DNA from: Chloroflexota bacterium
GTDB lineage: Bacteria > Chloroflexota > Anaerolineae > Aggregatilineales > J027
Length of the DNA stretch: 64,000 bases
Assembly (NCBI GenBank): GCA_024434115.1
Contig: QMIT01000004.1
Coordinates: 155,073 to 219,072, forward strand
Direction: 5' to 3'
Below the pieces are notes generated by a model. That model searched no databases. It worked only from the letters and a program-made list of their open reading frames with translations, and was not told the origin of the DNA. Positions 24,885 through 33,411 of this stretch are shown piece by piece. Both the position numbers and the translations under genes were made by a program. How positions within the stretch are numbered: the stretch's first letter is position 1; the number at the start of each line of letters is the position of its first letter.

Positions 24885-26390
24885 ATGACAGTCAAAATCT
24901 ATTTCTCAGATTTTTTTGGGGTAGAACCCGAAATCTTGGAAGAATATGGTGCGTTTAATATATCGCTTATAAACGACCTACCTTTATTTGTTGATCCCTT
25001 CCTCCTATTTAACAGCCCCAAACCTGAATATCAGGCTCTTCATAGTCAAATAATCAATTATGTGAGATTTCTCAAAGATGTCTCTCGTGGTGAAGGCATT
25101 GCTCCCGGTTTTTTAGAAAGTTGGTTTCAATTTCCTGAAGTACGCCAGAATTGGCTGGGTTATAGCTTAATTGGAAATCAAGGGAGGGGTCTAGGAAAAG
25201 ATTTCGCTCAATCCTTGAGTAGGAATCTCTATACGATTTTTCGAAATTTTGGCAATGAAGAGATCACTAAAAGTAGCCATCTTGAAAAATTATGCTTAAT
25301 CAAAGATGGAGTTGGACGTGATAACATTAGTGATTTTACAACCAACCTGATTTTGAATTTTTTGTTGGAATATACAGAAACCTTTGCAAAGAAACATCTC
25401 AATCCGTCACTAGTACGTCGCATTTCAATCAAAAAAGTCAAATTTAATTATGAAACAAAAACTTGGAGTCGAGCGCAATTTATATTGCCATACTATAATA
25501 ATGATTATGTATTACTTACGCCAAAAGATATTCTCACTAAAGATGATACATGGATCAATAGATCTGATCTAGTCGATGAGTTTCTCCAAATAGCAGATTC
25601 TATTCCTAATAGTCAACTCCGAGCACAAATTAGCAGCCATTTTTTAGAAGCAATTCAGCCTCGAAGGGAAGTTATCAGGGGGCGCATTAGAAAAAAAGCG
25701 CCTACTAAAAAAGAAATTCACCAGGTTGTTTCTCAAATTATCGAACAGCATCCAGAAATGCTCGATTACTACATCCGATATAAAGAGAATACAGGAGATA
25801 ACGCGAAAAGAATAAGTGAGCAAAAAGTCCAAGAGACTGAGACTATCTTTATCACTCAAATCACTCGATTCGTTGAGCAACTCAATACGCTCAGTGATTT
25901 CTACAAGTCTGATTCTGAGGATACAACATACGAAGAGAGCCTTGTGAGAGTAAATTATCTAAAGGATGTAATTGAGAACAAAGGTGGTCACAGAATTTTT
26001 TACCACAACGGCAAACCTATTCGCCGGGAAAGTGATCTACAAATATTATTTAGGCTAGTTTGGTTTGGAACCCCGTCCGACGTAAGCCGAGAGGTAAATG
26101 ATGGTAGGGGACCAGCAGATTTCAAGATTTCTAGAGGAAGCCAAGGCAAAACACTTGTTGAATTCAAATTGGGCAGCAATACGCAATTGAAGAAAAACTT
26201 AGAAAGGCAATCTGAGATATACGAAAAAGCAAGCGATGCTAAAGTATCAATCAAAGTAATCCTCTATTTCGATAAATATGAATTAAGAAGGGTTCAAGAA
26301 ATTCTCAGAGACCTAAAACTCATCGAACATAAGAATGTAATCCTTATTGACGCCCGTTTAGACAACAAACCCTCTGGGTCAAAAGCGTGA
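24885..26390 (+). CDS. PD-(D/E)XK nuclease-like protein of unknown family
   Basis: 501 residues, no membrane segment. The C-terminal part has the arrangement GRGPAD412-x13-E426FK428 followed by a helix with QSEIYEKA, which fits the PD-(D/E)XK nuclease core: acidic residue, then E-x-K on the next strand. The N-terminal 300 residues (FFGVEPEILEEYGAFNISLINDLPLFVDPFLLF, SHLEKLCLIKDGVGRDNISDFTTNLI) form a domain I do not recognise with confidence. It is markedly AT-rich and Lys/Ile/Asn-rich compared with flanking genes. AGAGGGAATTGA precedes the ATG. It stands alone between a thioesterase and lgt. A restriction or anti-phage role is possible from fold, composition and isolation only; no methyltransferase is near. 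Confidence 0.62.
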   Translation: MTVKIYFSDFFGVEPEILEEYGAFNISLINDLPLFVDPFLLFNSPKPEYQALHSQIINYVRFLKDVSRGEGIAPGFLESWFQFPEVRQNWLGYSLIGNQGRGLGKDFAQSLSRNLYTIFRNFGNEEITKSSHLEKLCLIKDGVGRDNISDFTTNLILNFLLEYTETFAKKHLNPSLVRRISIKKVKFNYETKTWSRAQFILPYYNNDYVLLTPKDILTKDDTWINRSDLVDEFLQIADSIPNSQLRAQISSHFLEAIQPRREVIRGRIRKKAPTKKEIHQVVSQIIEQHPEMLDYYIRYKENTGDNAKRISEQKVQETETIFITQITRFVEQLNTLSDFYKSDSEDTTYEESLVRVNYLKDVIENKGGHRIFYHNGKPIRRESDLQILFRLVWFGTPSDVSREVNDGRGPADFKISRGSQGKTLVEFKLGSNTQLKKNLERQSEIYEKASDAKVSIKVILYFDKYELRRVQEILRDLKLIEHKNVILIDARLDNKPSGSKA

Positions 26391-26448
26391 ATTGACATTC
26401 TGTAGCTCAGATTTCAGGTGATAAATCAGTAGGGCCAAGTTAGGAATT

Positions 26449-26479
26449 AAGGGGTAAGCTGTTTTCTGGCCTACCCCTT
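26449..26479. terminator. Bidirectional terminator between convergent genes
   Basis: 11-bp stem AAGGGGTAAGC / GCCTACCCCTT with one mismatch or wobble and a 9-base loop, between the nuclease-like gene and lgt, both of which end here. Confidence 0.6.
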
Positions 26480-26487
26480 CTACAAAG

Positions 26488-27411
26488 TTAGGCTTTACCC
26501 TCGGCACGTTTGGATTTTTGCGATTTTTCGGCGATAGGCTTATGCTCCATCAATTTTCCAAAGGGTGGATAAACAGCGGACATGAAGCGGCCAAAACGAT
26601 GCCGCATCAGCAAAATCCACAGAGCCACGACAAAGGTGATGGCTGTGACGACCTGCGAAACATTCAACTCACCCACTTTGGGAATCTCCACGCGGATGAA
26701 TTCCAACAAGAAGCGCACCAGCGAATAACCCATTAAGTACATCAACAGAAAATCCCAGCGTTGAAATTTGTCGCGCCGCCGGGTATAGAGATAAAACAGC
26801 AGACCAAACAGCACCCATGAGGCGAGGGATTCATAGAGAAACAGGGGGTGGAAACGATCCGCGCTGGTGTACGGCGCTTCGGGATAGTCAATTTTGATCC
26901 CCCACGGCAAGTCGGTGGGGCGACCATACAATTCTTGATTGACATAATTGCCCCAACGCCCAATTGCCTGCCCAATCGGTATGGTAATGGCGGCGCGGTC
27001 AATCCAATCGGGCAGGGCTAATTTTTTGCGATAGGCAACCCACAGCACCCCAAGCGCCCCGCCGAGTACCGCCCCAAAAATCGAGAGGCCACCGCTCCAG
27101 ATGGCTAATGGGCCATCGTTAAAATCCAGCAAATAATCGAGGCTGAGTTCACGATTCTGGCCCGCGTCCCCTGCCGGAAAGATCACCGACCACAGCCGCG
27201 CTCCCAATACAGCGATGAGTACCACCCAGATGACACCATCCCAGACCAAATCGGGATTATCGCCATCCCGTTTTGCCAGCCATGCCACCATTGAGGTCGC
27301 GGCCAAGATGCCGATCACAATAATCAACCCATACCAGTGAATGGTCGGGTTGATGGTTAAACCCAAAATATCAAATGGGCCGATTTCTAACGCCCGCTGT
27401 GTAATTTCCAC
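26488..27411 (-). CDS. lgt: Prolipoprotein diacylglyceryl transferase
   Basis: Membrane enzyme that transfers diacylglycerol from phosphatidylglycerol to the lipobox Cys of prolipoproteins, the first step of lipoprotein maturation. About 307 residues with seven or so membrane helices. The Lgt signature is visible as GRWGNYVNQELYGRPT with WGIKI following; GGLSIFGAVLGG corresponds to the H-GGL loop, here with Phe where many have His; HPLFLYES is also conserved. The frame runs 30 codons further upstream, but the GTG at 27411 has GGGGAG at good spacing and begins the normal N-terminus. Clients in this window include the lipobox proteins at 33002, 45686 and 57042. Confidence 0.94.
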   Translation of the reverse strand: MEITQRALEIGPFDILGLTINPTIHWYGLIIVIGILAATSMVAWLAKRDGDNPDLVWDGVIWVVLIAVLGARLWSVIFPAGDAGQNRELSLDYLLDFNDGPLAIWSGGLSIFGAVLGGALGVLWVAYRKKLALPDWIDRAAITIPIGQAIGRWGNYVNQELYGRPTDLPWGIKIDYPEAPYTSADRFHPLFLYESLASWVLFGLLFYLYTRRRDKFQRWDFLLMYLMGYSLVRFLLEFIRVEIPKVGELNVSQVVTAITFVVALWILLMRHRFGRFMSAVYPPFGKLMEHKPIAEKSQKSKRAEGKA

Positions 27412-27542
27412 GCTACACTCCCCACAAGTTTTAAACAGGAACGTCGCCCAAAGAGTGTAGCGCCCGTCAACCCATTTGCAAATTTCACCAGCGGTCTGCA
27501 CAATTCAGGGTAGACACTCTTGATTACCTATAGGAAAGCCTC

Positions 27543-28337
27543 ATGACCGAAAACTTGATTTTGACGAAACCCAAAGGCCCTATTTTTGAGATCACCCTCA
27601 ATCGGCCAGATAAACGCAACGCCATCCATGCCCAACTGTTGAGTGACCTTGCTGACGCAGTGGGAGAAGCCGAAAAACACCCGGATGCTAGGCTGATTGT
27701 GCTGCGAGGAGCCGGTAAAGCCTTTAGCGCTGGATTGGATTTGATGGCGATGGGGGGCAATGTGGAAATGTTTGGGCCGGATTGGATTGAACACCCGCAT
27801 CTCATTACCCGTCACTGGCAGCGCACCATCAGCCGTTTAACAGAATCCACTTTGCCAACAATTGCCCTGATTCATGGTTACTGCTTGGGGGCGGGTTTGG
27901 AATTGGCACTGGCGTGCGATTTTCGCTATGCCGCTGAAGGCAGCAAACTCAGTCTCGAAGAAACACGCTTGGGTCTAATTCCTGATGCGGGTGGCACGAC
28001 ACGCTTGGTTGGGTTAATTGGCATTGCACGCGCCAAAGAAATGATTTTTACGGCTAAACGCATTGACACCACCACCGCTGAACGCTGGGGCTTGGTGCAT
28101 TATGTAATGCCAGAAGTGGATTTGGAAAACGCGGCGGCGGCATTGGCGGAACAAATTGCCGGGTGCGCTCCCTTAGCAGTGGCGGCAGCCAAACGAGTGA
28201 TTCAAGGGATTGCCGATGAAGCAACCGGATTACAATTGGAGGCGATTGAACAAGCGCCGCTCCTTAGAACCCGCGATCTTCAGGAAGGGGTACAAGCCGC
28301 AATTGAGCGCCGAGCTGCTGAATGGAAGCGGCATTAG
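27543..28337 (+). CDS. Enoyl-CoA hydratase/isomerase family protein
   Basis: Crotonase-fold enzyme of 264 residues. Early LNRPDKRNAI and GAGKAFSAGLDLMAMG form the CoA site and first oxyanion segment; IHGYCLGAGLELALACDFR contains the second oxyanion Gly; LSLEETRLGLIPDAGGT contains the Glu at the usual first catalytic position, while the second Glu position is GLIPDAGG with Asp, as seen in many isomerase-like members. So it may be a hydratase, isomerase or a related enzyme. AGGAAAG precedes the ATG. It is divergent from lgt (131 bp gap) and ends one base before the convergent gene at 28339. Confidence 0.93.
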   Translation: MTENLILTKPKGPIFEITLNRPDKRNAIHAQLLSDLADAVGEAEKHPDARLIVLRGAGKAFSAGLDLMAMGGNVEMFGPDWIEHPHLITRHWQRTISRLTESTLPTIALIHGYCLGAGLELALACDFRYAAEGSKLSLEETRLGLIPDAGGTTRLVGLIGIARAKEMIFTAKRIDTTTAERWGLVHYVMPEVDLENAAAALAEQIAGCAPLAVAAAKRVIQGIADEATGLQLEAIEQAPLLRTRDLQEGVQAAIERRAAEWKRH

Positions 28338-28338
28338 A

Positions 28339-28749
28339 TCAGAGCAATTCTTCAAGCCACTCAAGGGCCTTCGCTTCTTCAAAAAAGAATTCAAAGGTGA
28401 CGTTAGGGATCAAGGCCTTTAGACGGTTAGCACCAAACATACGAATACCATAGCCGAGCACCCCTCGGCTAATGACCACTGCCACTCGTCCGTCCATATG
28501 GTCGGGGATAAGGGTGGCTAATTCTTCGGCACGCTGGCGATTATAGGGGGTTAGGCCCAAATTGGTAAACCGTTCAAGGATCAAATAGGGTTTAGCTTCC
28601 GGCCAATTTTGGATGACTTCGCGTGAGGCTTCATACCAAGCATCTATTGCTGCGGAGGAGGTATTTTCCAGACAAAATGCAGCAATTCGGTCATCCCGTA
28701 ACCATTCCAGCTTGGCCCCATTGCTGTTGAATTCACCAATTTCTGCCAT
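28339..28749 (-). CDS. Hypothetical STAS/SpoIIAA-like protein
   Basis: 136 residues. The pattern LEWLRDDRIAAFCLEN, then SREVIQNWPEAKPYLILERF, and a C-terminal helix EEAKALEWLEELL resembles the alpha/beta STAS-like fold seen in many small bacterial proteins, but this is a weak structural impression, not a firm family hit. ATG 28749 is chosen over the TTG at 28758; AAGG lies 10 bases upstream. No membrane segment. It ends one base from the convergent enoyl-CoA hydratase. Role unknown; small STAS proteins often act as regulators or in signalling. Confidence 0.6.
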   Translation of the reverse strand: MAEIGEFNSNGAKLEWLRDDRIAAFCLENTSSAAIDAWYEASREVIQNWPEAKPYLILERFTNLGLTPYNRQRAEELATLIPDHMDGRVAVVISRGVLGYGIRMFGANRLKALIPNVTFEFFFEEAKALEWLEELL

Positions 28750-28934
28750 AAGTGACAAACCTTAGCGCATCGTTATTATATAAATATTATTCTCAACTCT
28801 AGCGCAGGGCAATTTAAATTCGGTTTGAATTCCCTTAACCGCAAACCAACCCGGAAATGGTTATTTAGCTCATCGTGATGGGCTTCTCGTCACTATTTGC
28901 ACCTCCCAATGCCTCATGAATTTTTCGTAAATGG

Positions 28935-29405
28935 TCATGCAATGGACATCTCAAAGCCATATTCGAGCGATTGATTGGAATCTTGACAGTCACGAAAACC
29001 TGTTTGTTGAAAGCCAAGTTTGCGATACAGATGGTGAGCGGTTGTAAAACGAGTATCCGACCACAACGCCATATGATTTTTGCCCGCCGCCACCGCATGA
29101 TCTATCGCTTTACGAATCAATGTTGGGGCAATGCCCTGACCCCGCAGCGAGGCATGGACATAGAGGCATTTTAGCTCGCACGACTGGTCATGATGCAGCT
29201 TTACCGCGCCCATTGCCTTCACCGTCCCATCTACTTCCACTACCCAAAATTCACCCCCGTCGGTACGAAAATAGGTGCAGGGGTCTATCCAATGTGGCTC
29301 TTCATCCAAATAAAGGCTAAGGCCGTATTCCCCATATACCTGACTCACCAACGCTTGAATCATCGGTGTGTCTTCGGGTCGCGCTAGTCGAAGTGTTCCT
29401 GTCAT
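28935..29405 (-). CDS. GNAT family N-acetyltransferase
   Basis: 156 residues. Acetyl-CoA binding motif A is visible in the middle: CELKCLYVHASLRGQGIAPTLIRKAIDHA, with the R-G-Q-G-x-A/G pyrophosphate loop. Strands before it (GEFWVVEVDGTVKAMGAVKL) and LYRKLGFQQTG after it complete the GNAT fold. It would transfer acetyl from acetyl-CoA to an amine of a small molecule or protein; the substrate is unknown. ATG 29405 has AGGGAA eight bases upstream and is preferred over the ATG at 29423. The 185 bp that follow (28750-28934) hold no gene. Confidence 0.9.
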   Translation of the reverse strand: MTGTLRLARPEDTPMIQALVSQVYGEYGLSLYLDEEPHWIDPCTYFRTDGGEFWVVEVDGTVKAMGAVKLHHDQSCELKCLYVHASLRGQGIAPTLIRKAIDHAVAAGKNHMALWSDTRFTTAHHLYRKLGFQQTGFRDCQDSNQSLEYGFEMSIA

Positions 29406-29542
29406 GTTGTTCCCTATCCCCACATTAAAACCTTTTGAGATTGTATCACCCCTGAAATGAGGGGGTTTTAGGCACTTTTACGATTCCGCCCAAATTTCAT
29501 GCTATGATGTTTTTGGCATACCCATAGGAGGATATTATATAA

Positions 29543-30187
29543 ATGGAAAACTACTATCTGATTGTCATCCCACTGGCATTTCTGTATTTGTTGGTGATGG
29601 CCTATTTTGTCCGTAAGATGAACAAACGCAATAGTTCCAAATGGGCCGATTTCGCCAACCAGCTTGGCCTCAATTATCGCCCCGGCAAATATTCGGTCAA
29701 AGTGGATTTTGTGGATTTTAGCAGCACCCTGCCCTACATGGATGGCAATTATCGTGGTCGTCCGGTGCGTTTGGGTTTTGTCATTGACCAAAAAGCCAAA
29801 GGGCGCGGCTATTATTTGCGGGTGGATGTTGGGGTGAATGACCCGGCTGGGCGTTTATTGGGGTTAGTCAATGGGCGCAAATTTAGCGATACAGTTAAAA
29901 ATGCCAATGCGCCAGATGTCAAAACCGGGCATCGGGGGATTGATAAACGCTTCAAAGTCAAAGCCATCCCCGAACCATTCGCAGGCCAGCTTTTTTCAAC
30001 GCACTCCGTTATGGGGGATCGGTTGGCCGAAGCCAAAGTCAACAACAACTCGATTGAGGCGTTTGGCGGCATGATCTACTATGTTGAAGAACCCAAGAGT
30101 CCACGCAGTTTTGGTAAGCCGGAAGAAGCCCTCATTCGGCTCAATCTAGTTTGTGATCTAGCCGAGGCAATTGAACAAACCCGTTAA
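29543..30187 (+). CDS. Membrane-anchored hypothetical protein
   Basis: 214 residues. One N-terminal hydrophobic segment (about residues 5-23) followed by basic residues, then a soluble domain starting with WADFANQLGLNYRPGKYSVKVDF and DGNYRGRPVRLGFVID, a pattern seen in small DUF proteins where a beta-rich domain follows an anchor. The function is not recognised. AGGAGG lies 12 bases before the ATG, a strong but slightly distant site. A small hairpin with a T run (29448-29470) lies between the acetyltransferase and this gene. Its stop overlaps the convergent nucleotidyltransferase-like gene by 4 bp. Confidence 0.65.
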   Translation: MENYYLIVIPLAFLYLLVMAYFVRKMNKRNSSKWADFANQLGLNYRPGKYSVKVDFVDFSSTLPYMDGNYRGRPVRLGFVIDQKAKGRGYYLRVDVGVNDPAGRLLGLVNGRKFSDTVKNANAPDVKTGHRGIDKRFKVKAIPEPFAGQLFSTHSVMGDRLAEAKVNNNSIEAFGGMIYYVEEPKSPRSFGKPEEALIRLNLVCDLAEAIEQTR

Positions 30188-31161
30188 TCAGCAGCGGGGG
30201 AAAACATCTCTCCCGCCTGCTCCACTTCAAACCCACTGACCAGATTGTAGGCTTTCAACGACTCCTCAAAACAGTGTAGGGTACGACTGCCATAATCAAA
30301 AAAATGACCTTTGACATGTTCGGCATCCAACACGGTATCGGTTGACTGCGTGGCTTGACTTTGGAATTTGTGCATTTTGCGGCGGCGCTCCCAATCTTCC
30401 AAGCGATGACCCACTGGGCCGGTTAGAAGCAATTCCAACGTGGCCTGTATCCAACGCCCGACCCGACGCGGTGCAGCATCTTTTTCGGGGTAAAACGGCG
30501 CTTGGGCATTCGGCAGCATGGCATCGGCCCATTGATTTAATGAGCGCATTTGTTGATAGACAACCTGTCCGGTCAGTGGAATCATTTGCGTCAGTTCATG
30601 GGCCATAAACAAATCATGGCGATTTTGCTCAAGGGCCGTATCCGCCAGCACATAATTGGGGCAAAGCATCACGCCGAACACTTTGCAGACTCTAACCAGT
30701 ACCACCGCCCCCAACCGAGCCAGCCATACCCGACCCTGTTTGACCACCAACAGATAATCTAGGTCGTCTTGCGGACTGCCAGCGTTGCGCATCGCCAGTG
30801 CCCCGGTAATCGCCACCATGCGCACAAAGGGGAGGTGGCCCAGCAATACCCCGTAGCGCCGCGCCTTGGGCCAAAGTTCCATCGAAGCAATATCACGCTG
30901 CTGGCGTGTTTCAAAAACGGGTGTGTTATCGGCTTTGCGAATGGTGTAAATGGGTTGTTGGTTGAGCGTGCCAACTTCAATATATTGGGTTAACCATGCC
31001 GAGGGATTAACAATGGCGCATTCGATTTCTTCCTCGGAGGCCGAACAGCCGATCAGAAAATGATGGATTTCGCGGGCCGTCATTGGAAAACTGAACACAT
31101 CGGCATACAAAAGGGTCATTAAAATAGCTTGGTCAAGAGGTGAAGGGATACCGGGTTCCAT
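30184..31161 (-). CDS. Nucleotidyltransferase-fold domain protein
   Basis: 325 residues. N-terminal winged-helix-like segment (about 1-90, beginning LDQAILMTLLYADVFSFPMTAREIHHFLIG). Around residue 118-140 VAITGALAMRNAGSPQDDLDYLLVV shows the nucleotidyltransferase motif: G-A-L in place of GS, then an Asp-x-Asp pair at the metal site (DDLDYLLV). A long helical C-terminus follows. Proteins of this type are seen beside polysaccharide or glycosyltransferase genes; the donor and acceptor are not known, and loss of the GS of the first motif may mean reduced activity. Convergent with the upstream gene by a 4-bp overlap. No clear ribosome site. Confidence 0.65.
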   Translation of the reverse strand: MEPGIPSPLDQAILMTLLYADVFSFPMTAREIHHFLIGCSASEEEIECAIVNPSAWLTQYIEVGTLNQQPIYTIRKADNTPVFETRQQRDIASMELWPKARRYGVLLGHLPFVRMVAITGALAMRNAGSPQDDLDYLLVVKQGRVWLARLGAVVLVRVCKVFGVMLCPNYVLADTALEQNRHDLFMAHELTQMIPLTGQVVYQQMRSLNQWADAMLPNAQAPFYPEKDAAPRRVGRWIQATLELLLTGPVGHRLEDWERRRKMHKFQSQATQSTDTVLDAEHVKGHFFDYGSRTLHCFEESLKAYNLVSGFEVEQAGEMFSPAAD

Positions 31162-31235
31162 ACCTGCTCCTGCATTTGATCTATCTCAAAATGAACCACA
31201 TTTCCCCACCTACGTTATACATCATACACTGAGGT

Positions 31236-32783
31236 TTAAGGCCAGCGCCATACCCACAGGTCGTCAAACCGACAACTGGGGTTATCGGTGGCATAATTTA
31301 GCAAAATTGCGCCGATATTCCCAATGGCAGGCGGCATAAATTCGGTGGTGAAAAGCTGCCCATTCACGTACATGGTCACCAAATCACCGCGCAGCAGTAC
31401 CAGAATCCGGGTCGTATTGGGCAGCACCGGATCATCTATTTCGGGCAATAAATCATAGGTATGGCGTTCGACTACCCCATCACGCGCGTACAATAATCCC
31501 GTCCCACCATCGGAATCGGAATAGGCGACGACCTGATTGCCTTCATCTATACTACGCAGGGCCAAGCCACACGCGACATTTTGCCCCGCCAAGACTCGCA
31601 CATCCACACTGACCAGCATATCGGTAAAAAGGTCATCCTCTTCGCCTTGCAGAAAAACACGGGTATAGCGCGGGATGATTTCGTAGTTTTGCGTCTCAAC
31701 CGTCAGCACCCGCTCACCACCTGTCGGGATGAGGCGCAGGCGTTCAAACTCGCCTGCAATTTCACTCGGTTGCGACGACTGCCACGTGTTGACCTCGGCA
31801 GGGAAACGCGGTGTCTGGGTATCCGGGACAGTCAGCAGTACATGGTCAAATGCCACCTGTGCTGGAGTCGTATCCCCCCGCACCTGAAAGCCCCAAGTCC
31901 CTTCGGCAAAGGTGCTATCATTCAACTCACCCAAGAGTTCGCCGTTCCCGTAAAATCTCAGGGTATCGCCTTCGAGCCATGCCCCCAATGTCACCCGTTT
32001 TTGCGCGAGAGCCTCGACGGTTGTTGGCGGCTGCAATTCCACAAAGGTGTCATTCTGGCGGATCAGTACCTGCCATGTGCCATCCGGTGTAATCAAGAGA
32101 TAATAACCGGGAGGGCGACGTGTGCCATCTTCATCCACCCGCAAGACAAAGCCCGTTGTCGCGCCGCTGTCCGCCATATCCGACTGCCATTCAAAATCGG
32201 CTTGGAGATAAAAATCAGTCAAGGGGAGGCGGCCTGTGACCGTTGAATAGACGGCGAATTCAATATCGCCCCGGATTTGCAGGCGGCCCGATTCAACTTG
32301 GGCATAACGATTGACCCAGCGCGAGGTGTTTTCCTCAAAATCCTCATCTTCCCAGACGCGGCTATAACCCGGAACGAGCCACATGCGATAATCACCGCTG
32401 CCGCCCTTTTGACCGACTTCGATCATATAGATGGCAGTATCGGGAAATGTCACAGCTAGGCTGCTGTCCACCACCAACGGCGCAAGGCGGTCATCATTTT
32501 CAGCAACCACATCGCCCGCAACATCCAAAACACGCACTTGGGGGTCAAGATCACCGGAAACCCGATTCACCAAAATCGTGATTTGTTCATTGGCTTGGGC
32601 GGCATATTCCCACAACTGCACTGAATTGTCGGCGGAAATATTGCCCATCACAGGCGCACCTATACGGATTTGGGGTGATTGGGCACGGGTAGGCTGTGCG
32701 GCGGGCTGCCACAACAAACCACTACATAAGCAGATCACCAGAAAGGCCCACCAATATTGGCTTGGGGTGGGAAATCGCATCAT
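31236..32783 (-). CDS. Large secreted protein with lectin/LamG-like domains
   Basis: 515 residues. Signal peptide around residues 10-33. The first domain (about 40-135) has the pattern RIGAPVMGNISADNSVQLWEYAAQANEQITILVNR ... YMIEVGQKGGSGDYRMWL, typical of bacterial pre-peptidase C-terminal (PPC-like) beta-sandwiches. Two further regions with DFEENTSRWV and FDHVLLTVP / RFDDLWVW match the concanavalin-like (LamG/DUF1080-type) fold. It probably binds a carbohydrate outside the cell and has no evident catalytic site. ATG 32783 follows AAGGGCGA; an earlier TTG at 32801 is possible. The gene stands alone, divergent from the small lipoprotein at 33002. Confidence 0.75.
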   Translation of the reverse strand: MMRFPTPSQYWWAFLVICLCSGLLWQPAAQPTRAQSPQIRIGAPVMGNISADNSVQLWEYAAQANEQITILVNRVSGDLDPQVRVLDVAGDVVAENDDRLAPLVVDSSLAVTFPDTAIYMIEVGQKGGSGDYRMWLVPGYSRVWEDEDFEENTSRWVNRYAQVESGRLQIRGDIEFAVYSTVTGRLPLTDFYLQADFEWQSDMADSGATTGFVLRVDEDGTRRPPGYYLLITPDGTWQVLIRQNDTFVELQPPTTVEALAQKRVTLGAWLEGDTLRFYGNGELLGELNDSTFAEGTWGFQVRGDTTPAQVAFDHVLLTVPDTQTPRFPAEVNTWQSSQPSEIAGEFERLRLIPTGGERVLTVETQNYEIIPRYTRVFLQGEEDDLFTDMLVSVDVRVLAGQNVACGLALRSIDEGNQVVAYSDSDGGTGLLYARDGVVERHTYDLLPEIDDPVLPNTTRILVLLRGDLVTMYVNGQLFTTEFMPPAIGNIGAILLNYATDNPSCRFDDLWVWRWP

Positions 32784-33001
32784 ACATTCGCCCTTCTTCA
32801 ACAGCTAAAACACCTCATTATGTTACCGCAGAATGGCGCAAATTCGGGCTACGTTCATCTGACAATCGCCTTCTAAAAAGTTTACAAAAATCTTGGAACT
32901 TATTTGAGACAGGGTACGTCATAGGAAGGCGCGTGTTTGTGATATGCTAATGTCATCAACCGCTGATTTCATTCGATAGGCTCAATTCGAAAGGAACCAT
33001 C

Positions 33002-33349
33002 ATGAAAATTCGTAATCTATTGCTTCTGGTCATTGTCCTCGCGCTGCCTATGTTATTGGCGGCCTGCGGGGGTGACAAGGTTGGCAATGCTGAGAAATAT
33101 ATGAAAGCCGTTGCTGACGGTGACCGCGACGAGGCGGAAAAATATGTCTGCGATGACAAAAAGGACGAATTAGCAGGCGACAATGTTGGCGACACCGAAG
33201 GTTTGGAATTCAAAGACATCTCCTGCAAGGAAGATGGCGACAACGTAAAATGTGATTTCAAGATTGCCATTGAAGGTGTGGATGAAGAGCAAGCCACGAG
33301 TGTCACCTTCAAGATGGATGGCGACAAGGTGTGTGGCGAAGTCGAATAA
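33002..33349 (+). CDS. Small lipoprotein of unknown function
   Basis: 115 residues with a typical lipoprotein signal: MKIRNLLLLVIVLALPMLLAAC, lipobox LAAC and Cys at 22, a substrate for the Lgt encoded at 26488-27411. The mature part is small, acidic and contains three more Cys; two of the pairs could form disulfides. The domain after the lipobox (AEKYMKAVADGDRDEAEKYVC) is reminiscent of small DUF4878-like or NTF2-like lipoproteins, a tentative impression. AAAGGAACC precedes the ATG and a good terminator follows. Confidence 0.8.
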   Translation: MKIRNLLLLVIVLALPMLLAACGGDKVGNAEKYMKAVADGDRDEAEKYVCDDKKDELAGDNVGDTEGLEFKDISCKEDGDNVKCDFKIAIEGVDEEQATSVTFKMDGDKVCGEVE

Positions 33350-33376
33350 ACGTCAAGCGATTTAGCTAATTCCCGA

Positions 33377-33411
33377 CAGCATCGTGCTCCCACCAGCACG
33401 GTGCTGTTTTT
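33377..33411 (+). terminator. Rho-independent terminator after the small lipoprotein gene
   Basis: 12-bp stem CAGCATCGTGCT / AGCACGGTGCTG (one wobble) with a 6-base loop, followed by five T. It touches the 3' end of the convergent methyltransferase gene. Confidence 0.85.

Noticed and set aside
28821..28850. Weak resemblance (CGGTTTGAATTCCC followed by TTAACC) to the 54-bp element
   Set aside because: It lacks the GTAAC-N4-GTTAC palindrome and needs gaps to align, so it is probably chance in an AT-rich intergenic stretch.
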